From: Idiomarina aminovorans
GTDB lineage: Bacteria; Pseudomonadota; Gammaproteobacteria; Enterobacterales; Alteromonadaceae
Length of the DNA stretch: 64,000 bases
NCBI RefSeq assembly: GCF_023155095.1
Contig: NZ_JAKNDA010000001.1
Location: forward strand, 124,001-188,000
Direction of reading: 5' to 3'
In this document: in pieces, positions 37,702 to 47,592 of the stretch
How positions within the stretch are numbered: position 1 is the first letter of the stretch
Layout: every line of letters begins with the position of its first letter
Notes under the pieces: model-generated
Database searches by the model: none
Told to the model about the DNA's origin: nothing
What the model saw: only the letters and a program-made list of their open reading frames with translations
Position numbers and translations under genes: made by a program

Positions 37702-37811
37702 AATAAATACCTCTGTCACGCGTTGAGTCTTTGATACGGATGCATTGTAACAAAAAGATCGTTAGAATGAGCGCCTTTGTTTGCGGACGGGAACTTCTAA
37801 TGGAGAGCAGT

Positions 37812-38096
37812 ATGGATTTTGATCAATTAGTGGAACGGCTTGAAACTGTTTTTGACGATGCCGTTGTTTCAGGTACTGATGATGAATTATTCGCCTGTGG
37901 TTATTTACGCGGGCACTTTGATCTGGTTGTTGCTCAGTTAGAAATGTCCGGTAATACGCAGCCGGAGAATATTATGCCTGCTTTGCGTGATGCAGTGCAC
38001 AAAACCCGTCATGAATTGTCTCCGGCCGACCAGACGCATATCAATAATGTCTTAGAGAAGTTAGCGCTTAAAGCGACAACTGGAGATACGGCCTAA
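37812..38096 (+). CDS. yfcL: YfcL family protein
   Basis: This small acidic protein of about 94 residues has the family core TDDELFACGYLRGHFDL and VAQLEMSG. Function is unknown. In E. coli it neighbours mnmC and fabB, as here. I prefer the ATG at 37812 with SD GGAGA; in-frame ATGs further upstream (37800, 37731) lack support. The last 36 bases overlap the 3' end of mnmC on the other strand. Confidence 0.85.
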   Translation: MDFDQLVERLETVFDDAVVSGTDDELFACGYLRGHFDLVVAQLEMSGNTQPENIMPALRDAVHKTRHELSPADQTHINNVLEKLALKATTGDTA

Positions 38097-39881
38097 GGCA
38101 TCCTGAGTCAAAGGCATTAACTCCCCGGTTAACTGGCAGGCAATAATTTCACCCAGAATTGGGGCTGAGGTAAAGCCTCTTGAACCCAGAGCGCTCACCA
38201 CAAATAAGTTTTCAGCAACAGAGCCTGTGACAGGTTGGTGATCGGGACTGGTTGCGCGTACAGAAACCCTTTGTTTCGTTACCTGCAGAGCTTCAGCCCA
38301 GGGCTCTTGTGCGTTGCTGCTAAGCTGCTGCAAATTTTCTTCGTCATCCTCTGGGCTTGGCTCCAGGTCGTCATTGTCCCGATTAAACGTTGCCCCAACG
38401 CAGTGGCTGCTGCCATCTTCGGGAACCAAATAACCTTTAAAACATAATACGGTTTTAAGATTTGACAACGCCGGGGTTGTACTGACCAGACTCACTTGTC
38501 CGCGAACGGGCTGTATCGGCAAAGGCTCGATGCTTTCCGGCAATAAAGCATTGATTCGATGACCTGCAGCGACCAGAACACGTTCAGCAAGCAATAAGTC
38601 GCCATTATTTAATGTCATCTGCCAGTTGCCATTTTCAGCTTGTTGTAATGTGTTGACTGTAGCTTTAATCAGTTCGACATTCGCTTCTTCCAGAAGCGTT
38701 TTGACCACTTGCGAGGGGCGCAGCCAGCCGGCTTTAGGGTAATGCAATGTCGGTACAGCTAAGGAGACACCTGCCGTTTTCGCGGCGTCTGCGGGTAGTA
38801 AATAGCGGACCGTTTCTTTTGCATAGAGATGATCGGCAATGCGCTGATAACGTCGGGCTCTGTCGTCGTTAAACGCCGGTTGCATAACGCCAGTCGGGAA
38901 CCAGTTTTCTGCGCAAAAGTTACGATAGAAGCTTGTGGCTGTCGAAAAGGCTTGCCAGTAGAACTTGCTCAATGGCGTATGTTCGGCATGAAGTAAGGGG
39001 TAAACAGCCCCTTGTGAGTTGCCGGAAGCGCCATCGGCAATTTCAGGTGTAATGAGCCTGACATTGACGCCACGTTGTTTTAGCGCCAGTGCGGAACAGG
39101 CGGCACCGATACCGCCACCAATAATGGTGACATCGCGCCTGTCATTTGGTTGGCGTTTAACGTTAGGGTCGTGGTAATGGCCACAGAGCATGTCTCTTTT
39201 ACGTCCAAAACCTTGTGCTTTGTTAACCGTAAAACCAGCGCTCTGTAATGCTCGTTTTACGCTTCCGGCCGCTGTGAAAGTAGAGAAGGTTGTTTCGCTA
39301 TGAGCGCTTTTGGCCATTGCCTCATACAGTGTTGACTGCCACATCTCGGGGTTTTTGGCGGGAGCAAAGCCATCAAGAAACCAAGTATCTATTTGCTGTT
39401 GTGCCTGTGGTAACCATTGAGGCAGTAACTCATTAAGGTCTCCAATCCAAAGATCCAGAATGACACGGCCTTCTGATAGAATAATGCGATGACAGCCGGG
39501 GTCGGTAGCGGGGTAATGATCCAGAAACTGAGAACTTAACTCTGCTACGGGCTTTAACAGTTGGTAAGCTTGCTCAAGTTGCTGGCGCGATAAGGGAAAC
39601 TTTTCGAAACTGACAAAATGAAGTCGTGCGCTTGCCGGGGCATTTTCTAAAAAGCGTTTCCAGGCCAGTAAAAAATTTAACCCTGTGCCGAAACCGGTTT
39701 CAGCAATGGTATAGCAATAATGCATGGGTAAATACTGCCAGCGTTCAGGTAATCCATTTTGCTTAAGAAATACGTACTGACTCTCGTCTATACCGCTATC
39801 AACAGAAAAATAAATATCGTCGAAAGTAGTGGAAACAGGTACGCCATGCTCGTTAAACTGAATAAATGAATTAGAATTCAA
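38061..39881 (-). CDS. mnmC: bifunctional tRNA wobble-uridine modification enzyme MnmC
   Basis: MnmC finishes the mnm5(s2)U modification at tRNA position 34. Its C-terminal FAD oxidase removes the carboxymethyl group of cmnm5U, and its N-terminal SAM methyltransferase adds the methyl group. The 606-residue protein has a methyltransferase half (AETGFGTGLNFLLAW, DAWFLDGFAPAKNP-like segment) and, from about residue 250, an FAD half (TIIGGGIGAACSALALKQRG). The start codon is TTG at 39881 with GGAAT seven bases upstream. The conserved N-terminal region demands a start this early. It is transcribed divergently from fabB. Confidence 0.95.
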   Translation of the reverse strand: MNSNSFIQFNEHGVPVSTTFDDIYFSVDSGIDESQYVFLKQNGLPERWQYLPMHYCYTIAETGFGTGLNFLLAWKRFLENAPASARLHFVSFEKFPLSRQQLEQAYQLLKPVAELSSQFLDHYPATDPGCHRIILSEGRVILDLWIGDLNELLPQWLPQAQQQIDTWFLDGFAPAKNPEMWQSTLYEAMAKSAHSETTFSTFTAAGSVKRALQSAGFTVNKAQGFGRKRDMLCGHYHDPNVKRQPNDRRDVTIIGGGIGAACSALALKQRGVNVRLITPEIADGASGNSQGAVYPLLHAEHTPLSKFYWQAFSTATSFYRNFCAENWFPTGVMQPAFNDDRARRYQRIADHLYAKETVRYLLPADAAKTAGVSLAVPTLHYPKAGWLRPSQVVKTLLEEANVELIKATVNTLQQAENGNWQMTLNNGDLLLAERVLVAAGHRINALLPESIEPLPIQPVRGQVSLVSTTPALSNLKTVLCFKGYLVPEDGSSHCVGATFNRDNDDLEPSPEDDEENLQQLSSNAQEPWAEALQVTKQRVSVRATSPDHQPVTGSVAENLFVVSALGSRGFTSAPILGEIIACQLTGELMPLTQDALGRISSCRFKR

Positions 39882-40014
39882 GTGGCTATTCCATGATTTA
39901 TTGGCTGATGGTCGCTATAATAACAACTTTACGAACAACAGTGGACAAAGCAGACCACATTCATACACAACGTTGGTAAGATACCGATGTAGAAATGTCA
40001 GACAGGATTAAAGA

Positions 40015-41229
40015 ATGAGAAGAGCTGTTATCACCGGACTTGGTATCGTATCAAGTATCGGAAACAATCAAGAAGAAGTGCTGGAATCGTTACGTACCGG
40101 CAAGTCGGGGATTAGCCGTTCGGAATCTTTTGCGGAAAAGGGACTGCGCTGTCAGGTCTGGGGAAAAGTTGATTTAAACCCTAAAGACCATATTGATCGC
40201 AAAGCTTTACGCTTTATGGGAGATTCGGCAGCTTATGCGTACATTGCGATGGCACAGGCAATTGAAGATTCAGGCTTATCTGAAGAGCAGGTGTCTCACC
40301 CGCGTACCGGCTTAGTTGTTGGCTCTGGAGGCGCCTCTGGTGAGCATCAGGTTGCTGCAGCTGATATTTTGCGTGAACGTGGGGTAAAAAAAGTCGGGCC
40401 CTACATGGTTCCTCGCTGCATGGCATCAACCACCTCAGCTTGTCTGGCAACACCGTTTAAAATTAAAGGGGTTAACTATTCTATCAGTTCTGCCTGCGCA
40501 ACATCTGCCCACTGTATTGGTCACGCTCTTGAGCTTATTCAGTTTGGTAAACAAGATCGCATTTTTGCCGGTGGTGGTGAAGAGTTGCACTGGACTCTGG
40601 GAATGGAGTTCGATGCGATGGGCGCATTAAGCACTAAATATAATGACACACCTGAGAAAGCGTCCCGTACTTATGATCAAGGCCGTGATGGTTTCGTCCC
40701 GGCCGGTGGCGGTGGTATTCTGGTGATTGAAGAACTGGAAGCCGCAAAAGCCCGAGGTGCGAAAATTTATGGTGAAATTGTTGGGTATGGCGCCACCTCC
40801 GATGGCTACGATATGGTTGCTCCGTCAGGCGAAGGTGCGATCCGCTGTATGAAGATGGCGATGGAGACGGTAGATACTCCAGTTGACTATTTGAATACTC
40901 ATGGCACTAGTACACCGGTTGGCGATGTCAAAGAATTAGAAGCGATTCGTGAAGTTTTCCCTGAGAAAACGCCTATGATAAGTGCGACTAAAGCAATGAC
41001 GGGACACGCTCTGGGTGCTGCCGGTGTTCATGAAGCCATCTATTCACTATTGATGCTTAAGAATGGTTTTGTTACGCCTTCAATCAATATTGAGAGTTTG
41101 GATGAAAAAGCCGATGGTATGAACATTATCAGGCAAACAACGGAAGCACCGTTGCGGACAGTTATGTCGAACAGCTTTGGTTTTGGTGGTACGAACGCAT
41201 CGTTAGTGATGCGTGAATACTCTGAATAA
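40015..41229 (+). CDS. fabB: beta-ketoacyl-ACP synthase I
   Basis: FabB elongates acyl-ACP and is needed for unsaturated fatty-acid synthesis. The 404-residue condensing enzyme has its nucleophile Cys161 (SSACATSAH) and catalytic histidines His296 (NTHGTST) and His331 ([10 protein letters not shown]), with the C-terminal [13 protein letters not shown]. The start [16 protein letters not shown] is family-typical. No FabR-type site is recognisable upstream. The order mnmC-fabB-pdxB matches the E. coli region. pdxB follows after 21 bases. Confidence 0.97.
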   Translation: MRRAVITGLGIVSSIGNNQEEVLESLRTGKSGISRSESFAEKGLRCQVWGKVDLNPKDHIDRKALRFMGDSAAYAYIAMAQAIEDSGLSEEQVSHPRTGLVVGSGGASGEHQVAAADILRERGVKKVGPYMVPRCMASTTSACLATPFKIKGVNYSISSACATSAHCIGHALELIQFGKQDRIFAGGGEELHWTLGMEFDAMGALSTKYNDTPEKASRTYDQGRDGFVPAGGGGILVIEELEAAKARGAKIYGEIVGYGATSDGYDMVAPSGEGAIRCMKMAMETVDTPVDYLNTHGTSTPVGDVKELEAIREVFPEKTPMISATKAMTGHALGAAGVHEAIYSLLMLKNGFVTPSINIESLDEKADGMNIIRQTTEAPLRTVMSNSFGFGGTNASLVMREYSE

Positions 41230-41250
41230 TCGATTAGGTCGGTTACTTCG

Positions 41251-42396
41251 ATGAAAATCGTTGCTGACCAGAATATTCCTGCACTGTCAGACTTATTGTC
41301 GGGTGCAGGAACGCTCTCTTACTTCTCTGAGAGAATGCCTCCTGCAGAACTTCTGGCAGAAGCCGATGCTTTATTAGTACGTTCTGTCACTGACGTTGAT
41401 GAAGCTTTGTTGCGAAAAGCTCCTGAATTAAAATTTGTTGCGTCTGCCACCATTGGTACTGAACATATTAATATCGATGCACTTAAAGCCCGGGGAATTG
41501 GTTTTACTCATGCGCCCGGCGCGAATGCGCAGTCGGTCGGTGAGTATGTACTTTGCGCGGTGATTGAATGGCTCAATGGCAGGTCTTTATCGTCTCTTGA
41601 TGAAATTGATGTTGCTATTATTGGCGCCGGGCATACGGGAAAAGCGGCAGGAAAAAGGCTGGAAGCTCTCGGGCTCAATGTTCACTATTATGATCCACCG
41701 CTGTGTAAAAAAGGCGTTAAGTTTGTTCATGACCACTGGCAGCGAGTACTGACAGCCGATATTATCTCATGCCACGTTCCGTTAATTGATGACGGTGAAT
41801 TTCCGACGCGGCATCTGTTTGAAAATACGACATTACAATCACTTCATTCGCAGCAGTTATTAATTAATGCAAGCCGTGGGGCCGTTGTTGACAACAAAGC
41901 TTTGTTGGCGCGCGTTAAACAGGGAGAGCGGCCTTCGCTGGTGCTGGATGTTTGGGAGAATGAGCCTGAAGTATTACAGGAGCTCGTGCCCTGTATCGAT
42001 ATTGCGACCCCCCATATTGCCGGGCACAGCCTGGAGGGTAAAGTTGGTGGGGCTGTGATGATAGCCAATGCTTTGGTAAATCATTTCGGATACGAAGCGG
42101 ATAAAAAGTTGTCTCGAGTTTTACCGCCAATTGAGTGGCCAGAATGTAAAGCTGAACAGATCAATAACCTGGAATCTCTTGCTTTATGGGTAAAAGAACA
42201 CTTCGATCTAAATAAAGATGATGGTGTTTTTCGCAAACAAGGGTTAACACCCGATGGCTTTGACAGGCTGCGTCGCAATTATCGCAAAGAAAGCCCGCGT
42301 AGAGAGTTCATTAATCAGGTGGTTACATGCCATAATAGTGAGCAATACATCCAGTTTTTACAGTTGGGCTTTCAAGCCCGGCAATTGCCTGAGTAA
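41251..42396 (+). CDS. pdxB: erythronate-4-phosphate dehydrogenase
   Basis: PdxB oxidises 4-phosphoerythronate in pyridoxal phosphate biosynthesis. The 381-residue 2-hydroxyacid dehydrogenase starts MKIVADQNIPAL, has the NAD-binding AIIGAGHTGKAAGKRLEALG, the substrate/catalytic segment LINASRGAVVDNKAL and HIAGHSLEGKVGG with the catalytic histidine, and the short C-terminal dimerisation domain specific to PdxB. It is followed by asd after 9 bases, as in the gammaproteobacterial pdxB-usg arrangement. Confidence 0.95.
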   Translation: MKIVADQNIPALSDLLSGAGTLSYFSERMPPAELLAEADALLVRSVTDVDEALLRKAPELKFVASATIGTEHINIDALKARGIGFTHAPGANAQSVGEYVLCAVIEWLNGRSLSSLDEIDVAIIGAGHTGKAAGKRLEALGLNVHYYDPPLCKKGVKFVHDHWQRVLTADIISCHVPLIDDGEFPTRHLFENTTLQSLHSQQLLINASRGAVVDNKALLARVKQGERPSLVLDVWENEPEVLQELVPCIDIATPHIAGHSLEGKVGGAVMIANALVNHFGYEADKKLSRVLPPIEWPECKAEQINNLESLALWVKEHFDLNKDDGVFRKQGLTPDGFDRLRRNYRKESPRREFINQVVTCHNSEQYIQFLQLGFQARQLPE

Positions 42397-42405
42397 GGAG
42401 TTAGC

Positions 42406-43422
42406 ATGTCACATGGGTTTCGCGTTGTGGTATTAGGTGCAACAGGTTTAGTGGGTCAGCAAATGATAGAAGTTTTAGCTGAACGAAAATTCCCGGTGGC
42501 AGAACTTTTCCCTTTAGCAAGTGCACGCTCTGCTGGCGCAACAGTTGATTTTAACGGTGAAGAAGTTGAAGTGTCAGATGCCAGTGAATTTGACTGGTCT
42601 AACGCCGACATTGCGTTCTTTTCTGCGGGCGGCTCTATTTCCCGTGAGTTTGCGCCTAAAGCTGCGGAAGCAGGCTGTGTTGTGATTGATAATACCTCTG
42701 AATTTCGTTACGAGCCTGATATTCCGTTAGTTGTGCCCGAAGTAAATGCCTGGGCTTTAGCAGAGTTCAGAAACCGTAATATTATTGCTAATCCGAACTG
42801 CTCAACCATTCAAATGATGGTGGCCTTGAAGCCTATCCACGATGCGGTCGGTATTGAACGTATTAACGTCAGTACCTATCAGTCGGTGTCGGGATCGGGT
42901 AAGGAAGCGATGGAAGAGCTCGCCAAGCAGACGGCGGAACTTTTGAACGCAAAGCAACCCACGGTCGAAAACTTCAGTCGACAAATTGCCTTTAACTGCA
43001 TCCCTCAAATCGATGTTTTTCAGGACAACGACTACACCAGAGAAGAAATGAAAATGGTGTGGGAAACTCAAAAAATATTTAATGACCCCAGTATTCTGGT
43101 CAATCCGACAGCTGTCAGAGTACCGGTGTTTTTTGGTCATGCAGAAGCCATTCATATTGAGGCACACCAACCCATTACAGCGGAGTATGCAAAACAGCTA
43201 TTAGATGAAGCGCCCGGCGTTACTTTAATGGAACAGCGTGAAGAGTTTCCAACGCAAGTGAGTAACGCTGCTGGTAACGATGATGTTTTTGTCGGAAGAG
43301 TCAGGGAAGATATCAGTCATCCTAATGGCCTTAACCTTTGGGTTGTGTCTGATAATATCCGCAAAGGTGCCGCAACCAACAGCATACAAATTGCTGAAAC
43401 TTTAATTCGTGATTACTGGTAA
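42406..43422 (+). CDS. asd: aspartate-semialdehyde dehydrogenase
   Basis: Asd makes aspartate semialdehyde for lysine, threonine, methionine and peptidoglycan precursor synthesis. The 338-residue protein has the NADP-binding LGATGLVGQQMIEVL, catalytic Cys132 in NPNCSTIQM, the catalytic histidine segment FFGHAEAIHIE and GSGKEAMEEL. It sits at the position of E. coli usg, but the intact Cys and His indicate an active enzyme of the shorter Asd type. The ATG has a clear SD AAGGAG. Confidence 0.94.
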   Translation: MSHGFRVVVLGATGLVGQQMIEVLAERKFPVAELFPLASARSAGATVDFNGEEVEVSDASEFDWSNADIAFFSAGGSISREFAPKAAEAGCVVIDNTSEFRYEPDIPLVVPEVNAWALAEFRNRNIIANPNCSTIQMMVALKPIHDAVGIERINVSTYQSVSGSGKEAMEELAKQTAELLNAKQPTVENFSRQIAFNCIPQIDVFQDNDYTREEMKMVWETQKIFNDPSILVNPTAVRVPVFFGHAEAIHIEAHQPITAEYAKQLLDEAPGVTLMEQREEFPTQVSNAAGNDDVFVGRVREDISHPNGLNLWVVSDNIRKGAATNSIQIAETLIRDYW

Positions 43423-43500
43423 TTTAAGCTGCTGTATGTCATAAAGTTTAGGGACTAACGCCGTTAAAGATAAGAGCAAAGTGCAGGCAGAGACGAAGGA

Positions 43501-45825
43501 ATGAGAAAAACACTAAGAGTGCAGGTACTGAGATACTTTTCGCTGGCAGCTATAATGCTGTCCGGCAGCCTCATTGCTGCTGCGGCAAGCTGGCAGGACG
43601 GTGTTGTTATAAAAGGCGAGAAAGGTTCCGAAGCTACCGATGTGCGTATTGGGCAGGAGCGTTACGGCCCTATTAGCAGTAATGATACCCTGTGGGATAT
43701 TGCGCGTCGTTATAAACCGCATTCCAGTGTTACTCAATATCAGACGATGGTTGCTATTGTTCAGGCCAACGATCAAGCGTTCGTTGACGGCAACATGAAC
43801 CGTATGCTTGATGGCTTCTATTTACGCATTCCTTCTCTGCAAGAAATTCAAATGGTTAATCCTGAGGCCGCCCGGCGTCAGGTGGTGGTTGATGGTCAGC
43901 TAAAAACCAAATCTCAAGAACTGTCACAAGTGCAGAAGAGTGCCCAGGAAACGCGCGCTGAACAGCAACAGTTACTGGAAGAGGCACGAGAAAAAGCAGA
44001 ACAAGCTGTTGAAGAAGTAGAACAGCGCCAGCAACAGAGCTTTAAAGAGCTACGTTCAGAGATTCAGCAGTCTGTGCAGGCTGTTGAACGTATGTATGGA
44101 GAGAACCAATCACTGCAAGAACGCATTGATGCGTTAGCTGAACGTTTGGATGAACTTGCTGCTGGTGCGGGTAAAACGGATGAACTGGAACTTCAGTTTC
44201 AGCAAGTATTAGCGCAGCAAAGAGAGCTTCTTGAGCAACACGCTGAGGAAGAGGTTGAACAAGGATCCGGTATTGCGGACTGGTTGCAAAATCCGGTGAA
44301 TATGTTGCTGGTTTCAGTTTTACCGGCTTTGCTGATTATCGGGTTGATTGCTTTTTTGTTTTTACGTCGCTCATCAACGCCGAAAGAAGAGGACGATGAA
44401 GAGGACGACAAGAGTAAAGAGCTCACCGAAGAGGAGGCGGCTGCAGAGCTCGATAAAGAACTGCTTGGGGAGGTGCCGAAAGATAGCACCGACGGTCTAT
44501 TTGATATTGACAGTGAAGAGAGCAGTGATGATGACGGTGATGATCTCAGTGCGCTTGAAGCCGAACTTACTGGTGGTTCAGAAAAAGATGAAAAGGACGT
44601 TAGTGTTCAGCTCGACGACAGTAAAGATAATGATAAACAACCAGAAGCCTCTCCTAAGGAAAGTTCAGATGATGATTTGGACGATGATGACGAAGCCGTG
44701 TTACCTGACGAGGAAAACGATGAGGCTGACGAGCTGTCGCAGGATGAGTTGGATCGATTATTTGGCGAAGCGGACGATGATGATGAGCAAGCCATTGATC
44801 TGTCGGTAAATGATGAGCAAGAAGATTCTAGTGAGACTGCTGAGGAGCAACCGGAGGAACCGAAAGAAGACTCTGACGAAGATACTGAAAAAACTGATGT
44901 AACGGATAGCGATGATATTGATGACATATTGTCAGATAACGCGCCGGAAGAAGACCCCCCTGTTGATGAAGATGTAGCAGAAGAACCTGCGGAAGAATCT
45001 GAGGACGAACCTGAAGACGAACCTGCGGAAGAACCTGCGGAAGAACCTGCGGAAGAACATGACGATCTGTTACCGGATGACTTTGACGATAGCGAAGTTG
45101 ATGATGTCCTTGCGGAGTTAGGCTTGTCTGAAGCTGAAGATGATGAGCAGAGTGAGCCGGAAAGTGCAGAAGAACCGGCAACTGAAAAAAATACAGAAGA
45201 GCAGTCCGCCGTTGAGCCTGACCAAGAAAAGCAAGAGGATAAAGCTGAGCAAGCTCCGGAAAAAACGGATGAAGCTGAAGAGGATGATCTGGACAAGCTG
45301 CTGCAGGAATCTGATGAGCTGACCCAGTCGCTGGAAGAGTTAGATGATCTGGAAGAAGACGTTCCGGAAGATGATGCTGAGCTTGAGCAAGCTGAAGATG
45401 AAGCCGATAAAGATTTAGAGTCGCTATTCGGCGGAGCTTCGGAAGCTGGCGAAGAAGAGAAAGAAGAAGAGAAAGAAGAAGAGAAAGAAGAAGAGAAAGA
45501 AGAGGAAAGCGACTCTTTTAATGCCAAGGATGATGAAGACTTTGTCGATATTGACTCGTTAATGGAAGAGGCTGACGAAGAGGAAGAGGACAACGATCGT
45601 TATCAATCTTCGGCAGTAAAAGATGTTTTACCGGAAGATGAATCAGGTGATGCCGAAGGTGCTCCTGATGACGATGCCCCTGCCGGTCAGCTAGATTTAG
45701 CCCGTGCCTATATTGAAATGGGTGAAAAAGATGACGCCCGGGAAATTCTTCAGCAATTAGCCGAGGGTGATGATGAAGCTCTGGCAAAAGAGGCTGAGTC
45801 GCTGAAACAAAAACTGGATTCGTAG
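43501..45825 (+). CDS. fimV: FimV/HubP-like polar membrane protein, very acidic
   Basis: The 774-residue protein has a signal-type N-terminus (ending near IAAAASW), a periplasmic FimV N-domain with a LysM-like part (YGPISSNDTLWDIARRY to FYLRIPS), a coiled coil (about 130-245, Gln/Glu-rich), one membrane helix (about 268-288) and a long cytoplasmic tail made mostly of Asp, Glu and Ser. The tail ends in the FimV C-terminal TPR-like motif LDLARAYIEMGEKDDAREIL. In Vibrio and Pseudomonas such proteins organise the cell pole (flagellum, chemoreceptors, type IV pili, chromosome origin). The tail contains 12-base tandem repeats. The location between asd and truA is the conserved one. Confidence 0.9.
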   Translation: MRKTLRVQVLRYFSLAAIMLSGSLIAAAASWQDGVVIKGEKGSEATDVRIGQERYGPISSNDTLWDIARRYKPHSSVTQYQTMVAIVQANDQAFVDGNMNRMLDGFYLRIPSLQEIQMVNPEAARRQVVVDGQLKTKSQELSQVQKSAQETRAEQQQLLEEAREKAEQAVEEVEQRQQQSFKELRSEIQQSVQAVERMYGENQSLQERIDALAERLDELAAGAGKTDELELQFQQVLAQQRELLEQHAEEEVEQGSGIADWLQNPVNMLLVSVLPALLIIGLIAFLFLRRSSTPKEEDDEEDDKSKELTEEEAAAELDKELLGEVPKDSTDGLFDIDSEESSDDDGDDLSALEAELTGGSEKDEKDVSVQLDDSKDNDKQPEASPKESSDDDLDDDDEAVLPDEENDEADELSQDELDRLFGEADDDDEQAIDLSVNDEQEDSSETAEEQPEEPKEDSDEDTEKTDVTDSDDIDDILSDNAPEEDPPVDEDVAEEPAEESEDEPEDEPAEEPAEEPAEEHDDLLPDDFDDSEVDDVLAELGLSEAEDDEQSEPESAEEPATEKNTEEQSAVEPDQEKQEDKAEQAPEKTDEAEEDDLDKLLQESDELTQSLEELDDLEEDVPEDDAELEQAEDEADKDLESLFGGASEAGEEEKEEEKEEEKEEEKEEESDSFNAKDDEDFVDIDSLMEEADEEEEDNDRYQSSAVKDVLPEDESGDAEGAPDDDAPAGQLDLARAYIEMGEKDDAREILQQLAEGDDEALAKEAESLKQKLDS
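45019..45054 (+). repeat. 12-bp tandem repeat in fimV
   Basis: GAACCTGCGGAA is repeated three times without change (45019, 45031, 45043), encoding the unit E-P-A-E. A further isolated copy lies at 44983-44994. Copy changes stay in frame. Confidence 0.9.
45451..45498 (+). repeat. 12-bp tandem repeat in fimV, second array
   Basis: GAAGAAGAGAAA is repeated four times perfectly, then a degenerate fifth unit follows at 45499-45510. Each unit encodes E-E-E-K. Slippage here would alter tail length by four residues without a frameshift. Confidence 0.9.
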
Positions 45826-45836
45826 GATAAAGCAGT

Positions 45837-46622
45837 ATGCGAATGGCCTTATGCCTGGAATACGATGGCAGCCGTTATTATGGCTGGCAACGCCAACGTG
45901 AAGTGATTAGTGTTCAACAGTGCGTAGAGCAAGCTGTTAGTAAAATTGCAGATGCGCCCATAGAAGTGACTTGCGCCGGGCGAACCGACGCTGGCGTTCA
46001 TGCGACTGGTCAAGTCGTCCACTTCGATATCCCTTTACCACGGGCCGAGCCCGCCTGGACATTGGGAGTCAATAGCAATTTACCCGCAGGCATAGCGGTG
46101 CGCTGGGCGCAGGCGGTCGACAGCCACTTCAGTGCTCGTTTTAGTGCAACCTCAAGGCGTTATCGTTACATTATCGCCAACACACGGTTTCGTCCCGGAA
46201 TTCACTCGGCCGGAGTGAGTCATTATCATCAACTGCTTGATGAAAAGGCGATGCAGGCAGCTGCTCCCGCGCTTATTGGTGAGCATGATTTTACCACTTT
46301 TAGAGCTTCTCACTGTCAATCCCATACGCCCTTTCGCAAGGTTACAGACTTAACAGTAGAGCGGCGGGGCGATTATATAATTATCGATATAAAGGCAAAT
46401 GCATTTTTACACCACATGGTGCGTAATATTGTTGGAAGCCTTATTGTCATTGGCCAACACGAACAAGAGCCAGAGTGGCTTGCTGAATTACTGCGTCAAA
46501 AAGACCGGACAAAAGCGGCGGCAACGGCTAAACCCGGCGGCCTGTATTTGGTCGAAGTTACCTATCCAACCAACTATAATATGCCAAGTGTCCCTCCGGG
46601 ACCACTGTGGTTAAGCGATTAA
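45837..46622 (+). CDS. truA: tRNA pseudouridine(38-40) synthase
   Basis: TruA converts uridines 38, 39 and 40 of the tRNA anticodon arm to pseudouridine. The 261-residue protein starts [20 protein letters not shown]. Its catalytic aspartate is Asp51 in [13 protein letters not shown], and the segments SRRYRYII and [15 protein letters not shown] are conserved. It lies 11 bases after fimV, as in related genomes. A possible earlier promoter is not apparent, so it is probably read through from fimV. Confidence 0.96.
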   Translation: MRMALCLEYDGSRYYGWQRQREVISVQQCVEQAVSKIADAPIEVTCAGRTDAGVHATGQVVHFDIPLPRAEPAWTLGVNSNLPAGIAVRWAQAVDSHFSARFSATSRRYRYIIANTRFRPGIHSAGVSHYHQLLDEKAMQAAAPALIGEHDFTTFRASHCQSHTPFRKVTDLTVERRGDYIIIDIKANAFLHHMVRNIVGSLIVIGQHEQEPEWLAELLRQKDRTKAAATAKPGGLYLVEVTYPTNYNMPSVPPGPLWLSD

Positions 46623-46665
46623 GAGTAACTGTTATGACCTCTTTGCTTGACCCATTTGTGGTACC

Positions 46666-46683
46666 ATGTAAGCTACCTTACAT
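46666..46683 (+). promoter_or_regulatory. inverted repeat in the accD leader
   Basis: ATGTAAG (46666-46672) and CTTACAT (46677-46683) are perfect complements with loop CTAC, 31 bases before the accD ATG. There is no T-run, so it is more likely a leader stem or operator than a terminator. Confidence 0.35.
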
Positions 46684-46713
46684 TGATTAATAACAGCTTT
46701 TAGGCGGGATAGT

Positions 46714-47592
46714 ATGAGCTGGATAGAAAGAATTCTTGCGAAGCCAAAAATTAATAAACGGCGTGGCGTTCCGGAAGGTGTCTGGAGCAAGTGCACAGCC
46801 TGTGACAATATTATCTATAAGGCCGATTTAGAGCGCAGTCTCAATGTTTGTCCTAAGTGTGATCACCATATGCGGGTCACCGGCCGCAGTCGTTTGGCTA
46901 TCTTCCTGGACAAAGAAAACCGCGAAGAAATTGGTACCGATTTAGAACCGAAAGATGTTTTACGCTTTAAGGACTCAAAAAAATATAAAGATCGTATTGC
47001 TGCGGCACAGAAAAGCACCGGTGAAAATGATGCGTTAATTGCTGAAAAAGGCACTGTAAAAGGTGTTCCTATAGTAGCTGTAGCCTTCGACTTTAACTTT
47101 ATGGGTGGCTCAATGGCATCGGTTGTGGGTGCTAAGTTTGTGCTGGCTGCCGAAGTCTGCCTTAAACACCGTATTCCGTTAGTTTGTTTTTCGGCGTCGG
47201 GTGGAGCGCGTATGCAAGAAGCGTTAATGTCATTAATGCAGATGGCTAAAACGTCTGCCGCATTAGCCCGAATGAGCGAAGAAGGCTTGCCTTTTATCTC
47301 GGTATTAACCGACCCTACCATGGGTGGTGTTTCTGCCAGTTTAGCCATGCTGGGCGACGTGCATATTGCTGAGCCTAAAGCTTTGATTGGCTTTGCCGGC
47401 CCCCGGGTCATTGAACAAACGGTTCGTCAAACCCTTCCCGAAGGCTTTCAGCGAGCCGAGTTTTTGCTGGAGCACGGTGCTGTTGATATGATTGTCGACC
47501 GCCGTAAAATGCGTGATACCGTTGCCCGTCTGTTAGCAAAAATGCAAAATCTGCCATCAACTGAAACAGCGGAAATAAGTGTAACCGAATGA
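46714..47592 (+). CDS. accD: acetyl-CoA carboxylase carboxyltransferase subunit beta
   Basis: AccD with AccA transfers the carboxyl group from biotin to acetyl-CoA to make malonyl-CoA. The 292-residue protein has the zinc finger Cys27, Cys30, Cys46, Cys49 (CTACD and CPKCD), the same positions as in E. coli, and the carboxyltransferase core [23 protein letters not shown] and [15 protein letters not shown]. coli AccD also binds its own mRNA; the leader stem here is worth comparing. The stop overlaps the folC start (ATGA). Confidence 0.97.
   Translation: MSWIERILAKPKINKRRGVPEGVWSKCTACDNIIYKADLERSLNVCPKCDHHMRVTGRSRLAIFLDKENREEIGTDLEPKDVLRFKDSKKYKDRIAAAQKSTGENDALIAEKGTVKGVPIVAVAFDFNFMGGSMASVVGAKFVLAAEVCLKHRIPLVCFSASGGARMQEALMSLMQMAKTSAALARMSEEGLPFISVLTDPTMGGVSASLAMLGDVHIAEPKALIGFAGPRVIEQTVRQTLPEGFQRAEFLLEHGAVDMIVDRRKMRDTVARLLAKMQNLPSTETAEISVTE

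Noticed and set aside
44607-45593. Long minus-strand open frame rich in serine opposite fimV
   Set aside because: It is the mirror of the Glu/Asp codon-rich tail of fimV (GAA/GAT read backwards as TTC/ATC and TCx). Low complexity, no SD, no family resemblance.
46863-47411. Minus-strand open frame of 182 codons opposite accD
   Set aside because: It lies wholly within accD, which has complete zinc-finger and catalytic motifs; its translation resembles nothing.
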